NCBI GenBank assembly: GCA_020631735.1
Contig: CM036209.1
Location: 8,779,451 to 8,843,450, forward strand
DNA length: 64,000 bases
Direction of reading: 5' to 3'
Origin: Saccharum officinarum
Taxonomy: Eukaryota > Streptophyta > Magnoliopsida > Poales > Poaceae
Shown in pieces: positions 59,501-64,000 of the stretch (its first letter is position 1; each line of letters starts with the position of its first letter). The translations under genes and the position numbers were made by a program. A model generated the notes under the pieces. That model did not search any database. It was not told the origin of the DNA and was given only the letters and a program-made list of their open reading frames with translations.

Positions 59501-59758
59501 TCACAAAGTTGTGCCACCAATAAAAGATTGAAATCTAAGCTCTCAACTTGCAACACATTAGATATGCTCATGTCATTTGAGATAACAATTTTACCAAGCC
59601 CCTTGACCTTGCCTTTCTTGTTGTTGCCAAAAGTGATAGCATCAAAACCACCATTTTGACTTGTATCAATTGAATTGAACATACAAGAGTCTCCGGTCAT
59701 ATGTTGAGTGCACCCACTATCAAGCACCCAATGCCTTCCTCCGGCTTTGTAATTGACC
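56576..59758 (-). pseudogene. pol of element 3 (one frameshift)
   Basis: Sense codons start at 59757, right after TAG 59760-59758. Protease motif [13 protein letters not shown] (from about 59727), pre-integrase zinc site WHRRLGH...CSACQAG, then a one-base deletion in an A run near 59156 that ends this frame at 59074. The remainder is open for 854 codons from 59140: integrase core ([21 protein letters not shown]), RT ([11 protein letters not shown], catalytic [11 protein letters not shown]) and RNase H ([32 protein letters not shown]), stop at 56576. All visible catalytic residues are retained. Close relative of the element 1 pol. Confidence 0.9.
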
Positions 59759-59773
59759 TACAAGACAAGATCA
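59758..59773 (-). promoter_or_regulatory. gag/pol junction of element 3
   Basis: On the minus strand gag ends VWVPKKN at TGA 59773-59771; tcttgtcttg follows, then TAG 59760-59758 in the pol frame, directly before the first pol codons. Same design as in element 1, but 13 nt between the stops rather than 14. Confidence 0.5.
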
Positions 59774-61823
59774 ATTCTTTTTAGGTACCCAAACTTGTTT
59801 GGGTCCTCCAAGGTTAGAGACTAAGCTCTTTGGTACCCAAATGGCTTTCTTCTTTGAGCCCATCCATGGTGCACCAATAAACTTAGCATGAACACCATTT
59901 GTACCCTTGGTAAGCATATAGAAAGAATTAAACTTGATTGAGGATACATTTCATTGATTTCTTGTTCATGCAATGTTGCTCTATGTGACCAACTTGCTTG
60001 CAACTTTTGCAATAGCTACCATTGTTCTTCACAAAACGAGTCTTGTGAGGAGCAAAAGCGGCCTTGCCTTTCTTGGGGTTATAGCCCAATCCCTCTTTGT
60101 AGAGAGAAGCTCTTTGGCTACCCAAGCACATAAGCAAGCGGTCCTCACCACCATAAGCCTTAGCTAATGTGTGATTGAGCTCTTTTACCTCCTTCTTGAG
60201 ATTTTCATTCTCAACTATAAGTGTGGAGTCACAAGTGAAACCATCACTACTAGATGAGGATGATGTAGATGAGCTACATGAAGGGTAGTGGGAGCAACAA
60301 TAATAGGCTTATGAAAAGTTTCATCAATTATATCACATGATATGCCTATGTTACAAGTTTTAGCTTTCTCAACATTAGTTGGCATGTTTTCACATTTTTC
60401 AACTAGAGAGGAATGAGCTTCTTCAAGCTTAGTGTGAGACTTTTGAAGCTTCTTATGGTCTACCTTTAGACTCTCATAAGATGCCCTAAGCTCATCAAGT
60501 TCTTGCATAAGGTTTTTCTTTTCCTTAAGCAAGCCCTTGCACTCCTTTCTAGATTCTTTAAAATGTTGAGTGCAATCTTCTAGCATAGTGATTAGTTCAT
60601 CTTTAGTGAATTCTTCTTCATCACTATCACTATCACTAGCATTATCATGATCACTCTCATCGTCGGATGATACCTTAGCGGCCTTAGCCATGAAGCACGA
60701 TGGAGTGTCGAAGAGGGAGACCTTCTCTTGGATGGCAATGCTAGCATGTCCCTTCTTCTTGCTCTTGTAGTCATCCTCATCATCACTTGAGGAATCATCA
60801 CTATCCCATGTAGCAACATGAGAATCATTCTTCTTCTTATAAGAGCCTTTTTCTTTTTCTTGCTTCTTCTTCTCTTTCTTGATAGCATCTTCATCATCAC
60901 TATCATAAGGACACTTTGCAATGAGATGGTCCTTGCTATGGCATCTAAAGCATCTCATGGTATGCTCACTCTTCTTGGATGAGTTCTTCCTCCTTCTTGC
61001 ACGATAGCCTTTCTTCTTCATGAATTTGCCAAATTGCTTGACAAAGAGAGCCATCTTTTCATCAATGTCATCACTATCACAAGAGCTTGAGTCTTCATCA
61101 CTTGATGATTCAATCTTGGATTTGCTCTTGGATGTGGTGGCTTTGAATGCCACACTCTTCTTCTTTTCATCATCTTTCTTTCATTTTCCTTCTTCTTCTT
61201 GACCAACTCATCCTTCTCATCATCTTCTCTATATGAATCATCGGTCATCACCTCTTGAAATATTTGTTGAGGAGTTGAATCCTTCAATGTAGTCCTCACT
61301 AGCACAGTGATCAATGTATCAAACCTCTTGGGCAACTTCTCAAAACTTCATAGAGAATTGATTGTCCTTGACCTCCTCACCAAGTGCCTTGAGCTCATTG
61401 ACAATGACTTGCAATCTATGAAACATCTCCGGTACACTCTCATCATCTTGCATCTTGAAGCTTGAAAATTTTCTTGCAAGATATATGCTTTAGCGGTCTT
61501 TGTGCCTTCGGTGCCCTCAAATGTTTCTTCTAGCTTGGCCCAAGCATCATGAGCAACTCTATGTTTCACTTGCTCAAATGTCTTGTCATCTAATGCCTCA
61601 TGAAGAGCACTAATGGCAATGTCATTGCATTGGAGCTTCTTCTCTTCCACCGGTGTAGGTGCTTCCGGATTAGCAACCTCAAATTTTGTTTCGGTGACCT
61701 TCCACACTTCTCTATTGATTGACTTTAGGTGTGCGGTCATCTTAACCTTCAATATGCATAATTTGTGCCATCAAAGTGAGGTGCCTTCTTGGTGTTGTTG
61801 ATGTGCAAGCTTAATTGAGCCAT
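59771..61823 (-). pseudogene. gag of element 3 (several frameshifts)
   Basis: ATG 61823 starts MAQLSLHINNTKKAPHFDG. Frame changes occur near 61750, 61460, 61340, 61155, 60280 and 59940; those I could align are single-base deletions. Recognisable in order: capsid-like region (LQCNDIAISALHEALDD), Ser/Asp-rich stretch, first CCHC zinc knuckle (CFRCHSKDHLIAKC, about 60955-60914), acidic and Lys-rich segment, coiled coil (about 60560-60380), second knuckle (CKSCKQVGHIEQHC, about 60016-59975), end at TGA 59771. Same architecture as the gag of element 1 with little sequence identity. Confidence 0.82.
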
Positions 61824-61865
61824 TTCTTTCACCGTAGGTTGTTAAGCCTCAAATAAACGGTGCCT

Positions 61866-61881
61866 CGGCTCCGATACCACT
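61866..61881 (-). other. Primer binding site of element 3
   Basis: Minus strand agtggtatcggagccg, directly after the 5' LTR. Confidence 0.8.
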
Positions 61882-62775
61882 TGTAAGGTCCAAATAGGCT
61901 AGAGGGGGGGGTGAATAGCCTAATTAAAACTTCTACAAGAATTACTTAACCACGAGTTAGTACGAAAGGTGGCGAAGCAAAAGCACTAGCTCTAACTAAT
62001 TAAGCAAGCCACCTACACAAGTCTAGTACAAGGCTATTCACTAAACACAACAACAACTACAAGCTAGAAACAAGAAGTAATACGAGAGAAGAGCTTTGAT
62101 TGATTATACCGCCGTGTAGAGATGAGATGTACCAATCAATCAATCACACAAGAGAAATCCTCGGGAAGAGAATGACACAAGAATTTATCCCGAGGTTCAC
62201 TTGCTTCCCGGCAAGCTACTCCCCGTTGTGGCGATACACCCACTTGTCGGTTCGCGAGCTAATCGACTATCAAGAGTCGAGCCCTCGGCGGGCGCCGCAC
62301 AACCGCACACAAGATGGGGATCCTCCAAGCCACGAGCTCCACTAGAGTATCCAATTCACGAACTCCCGCGGGGAAGGATCAAACCCCTTACAACACTTGG
62401 TGAAGGCTCCAACAATCTCCAATTGCGAGCTCAATCACCTCCGCTGCTCCAAGCCGTCTACCGTGTCGGGAAACACGGAAGAGTAACAAGAAATCCACAG
62501 CAACTCGAAGATCAAGTGCCTCTAGAATGCAACTCTCAAGCAATGCACTTGAATCTCACTCAATCTCACTCAAGATGTGCAACTAATCAAAGAGATGAGT
62601 GGAGGGTTGTTCTCTAGCTCAAAGTATGTCTCTATATCTCAAAATGTGCAAGAGTTACCCTCAAACCCGGCCAACGTCTATTTATAACGAAGGGGTACGC
62701 AGCTAGCCGTTACAGACGACGCAGCGAAAAACGCGCTGACCGGACGCTCCGGTCAGGGTGACGGACGCGTTCAAC
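61882..62775 (-). repeat. 5' LTR of element 3, truncated by gap 2
   Basis: 894 bp matching 53515-54416 at about 99%, with a TATA box (minus) near 62685 and the first palindromes, then N. Confidence 0.92.
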
Positions 62776-62875
62776 NNNNNNNNNNNNNNNNNNNNNNNNN
62801 NNNNNNNNNNNNNNNNNNNNNNNNNNNNNNNNNNNNNNNNNNNNNNNNNNNNNNNNNNNNNNNNNNNNNNNNNNN
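62776..62875. other. Assembly gap (100 N)
   Basis: 100 N inside the palindrome-rich part of the 5' LTR. The sequence beyond is not LTR, so about 1.1 kb or more is missing. Confidence 0.99.
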
Positions 62876-64000
62876 TGCCCTCTCCGTCTCGTGTGCGTCG
62901 TGGGAACCCCCATGGGTCACCTACCCCGCATGAAACATATGTAACATTTAGATCTACTTTTGCAACATCCAGATAAAACACTTACAACATGCGTCTAAAA
63001 TAGATAAACATTTAAAATATACACTTGAAACACAAATGTATAGCAATTGCAATATATGCAACCACCCTATCTACTTTTGCAATATCGATTAAAACACTTG
63101 CAACATACCTCTGAAACACATGGAATACTTGAAACATACGTTTTTAACATGCACTTTCAGCGCAACATCTCCTTGCTGCGCCTGCAAATGGAAGCTTGTC
63201 GGCACATAGAGGTCACCGGTGTAGAGCGCGTCAGCTGCGCGGAGCTGGGCGTCTGGGCGCCAACGCATAGAGGGCGGGGTGGGGGTGGAACAGGCGATGG
63301 TGACGATGCAGAGGGCGGGTGGACGCGACAGCAACAACAACGACGTAGAGGGCGGGTGAGGACGACAGCGGTGGCGTAGTGGGTGGGGTGGGGCGGGGAG
63401 CTAGCGACGATGCAGAGTGCGGGTGGAGGTAGCAGCGGCAGCACACAAAGGTGTGGAGTGCGCGCATCTCAGGACGGGGCATCTGTCCGTCCGCCCTAAT
63501 GCTCACATGTAAGCATTACCAAGTCCATCGTCCTTTGTTCAACCCTCGAAACAAATGTGAAGGACCGTGCACGCGATGTCATCTAACAAAGCCATCCGAA
63601 TTTGAAGCGGCGTCCGAACGCTTGTTACTCCGTAGGTTATATCTAAATGTGCAATTTTCTGTACAATAAAAGGGCAAAAGTGTCCTTTCGAGTGCCAAAT
63701 GAAAGGAGAGATACTAGAAAAGAGAGGAAATACAGAAAATGGCATCGAAATCAAGTGACACATGTTTTGAGTTCTATTTTTGCGAAGTCAATATTACAAA
63801 TGGCAAAACTATGAAGCGCAATGTTTAGAGTCCCAAATATCCAAATTTCTCCAATTTAAACTAGACTAGATGCACTACCATGCACTTCATAAATAAATTG
63901 ACCATGGCAGTGAGGATGGGCCTCGGCCTGTGGCTATAGCTCTTTTGCTCTTGCAAGTTGCAGAAGATGTGAACGGCATTCTTTTTTTTTAATCATTTTC
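62876..64000. other. Unclassified repetitive-looking sequence
   Basis: 62930-63170 repeats the phrases ttgcaacat and gaaacatac at irregular 25-45-bp spacing, a style common in non-coding grass transposons. 63230-63440 is GC-rich with repeats of gatgcagagggcgggtgg. 63480-64000 is AT-rich with nothing recognised. Confidence 0.45.

Larger units (their letters stand above)
53515..62775 (-). mobile_element. Element 3: Sirevirus-type Copia inserted in element 2
   Basis: Minus-strand element. Its 3' LTR is 53515-55486, the interior 55487-61881, and the 5' LTR starts at 61882 and is cut by gap 2. Primer site (minus) gtggtatcggagccg at 61880-61866. It carries gag and pol but no ORF3. The overlapping 0.9 kb of the LTRs differs by about nine substitutions (about 1%), so insertion was recent and younger than element 2. 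Left flank is gcggg; the right flank is in the gap. Confidence 0.9.

Overview
The window is plant nuclear DNA from a grass, most likely an Andropogoneae species (sorghum, sugarcane or Miscanthus type). The pointers are GC-rich 5' exons, Sirevirus-type Copia elements with CCGGAC/GTCCGG palindromes, Stowaway and GGCCTTGTTTAG MITEs, CACTA elements with subterminal TTTGCCGAGTG repeats, and two 100-N scaffold gaps (3113-3212, 62776-62875). The species is inferred from repeat style, not proven. At least 80% is transposable element. I support only two ordinary host genes: a split RING-H2 gene (minus, exons 21411-21104 and 18969-18486) and a tRNA-Ala(AGC) (minus, 22904-22832).

Layout: 1-1807 decayed Copia pol, then an LTR-like tail; 2134-3112 short 115-bp LTR, primer site and Pro/Ala-rich leader ORF, cut by gap 1; 3213-16701 nearly complete 13.5-kb Sirevirus (element 1: LTR, gag, pol, downstream ORF3, LTR); 16702-18016 three MITEs; 18017-21800 RING-H2 gene; 22240-23334 short repeats, two MITEs and the tRNA; 23770-26180 LINE fragment split by a CACTA with an AGG target-site duplication (TSD); 26739-35942 old Gypsy-type element without recognisable genes (TSD ATGTC), itself hit by a 3.3-kb CACTA (TSD TTG); 36984-41011 two-gene PIF/Harbinger transposon (TSD TTA); 41.6-43.2 kb Helitron candidate; 43253-43394 SINE with an 11-bp TSD; 44796-46124 second small CACTA (TSD AGA); 48353-53514 minus-strand partial Sirevirus (element 2: 3' LTR and ORF3); 53515-62775 another minus-strand Sirevirus (element 3: gag, pol, both LTRs, the 5' one cut by gap 2) inserted into element 2; 62876-64000 unclassified repeat.

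The most interesting material is in the three Sirevirus-like elements. All put clusters of ACCGGACGCGTCCGGT-type palindromes upstream of the LTR TATA box. Element 1 repeats that arrangement internally, after pol: a second palindrome cluster, a second TATA box, a GC-rich leader, a roughly 110-nt intron and an ORF (ORF3) of about 820 codons. Element 2 carries the same leader, intron and ORF3. ORF3 therefore looks like a separate transcription unit carried by the retrotransposon. At the gag/pol boundary of elements 1 and 3, gag ends at TGA and the pol frame opens just after an in-frame TAG that sits in a 3'-splice-site-like context. The spacing differs by one base between copies, which fits splicing or independent initiation better than ribosomal frameshifting. 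Two small CACTA elements with different ends share an internal module (tRNA-like segment, about 148-bp repeats, long hairpin).
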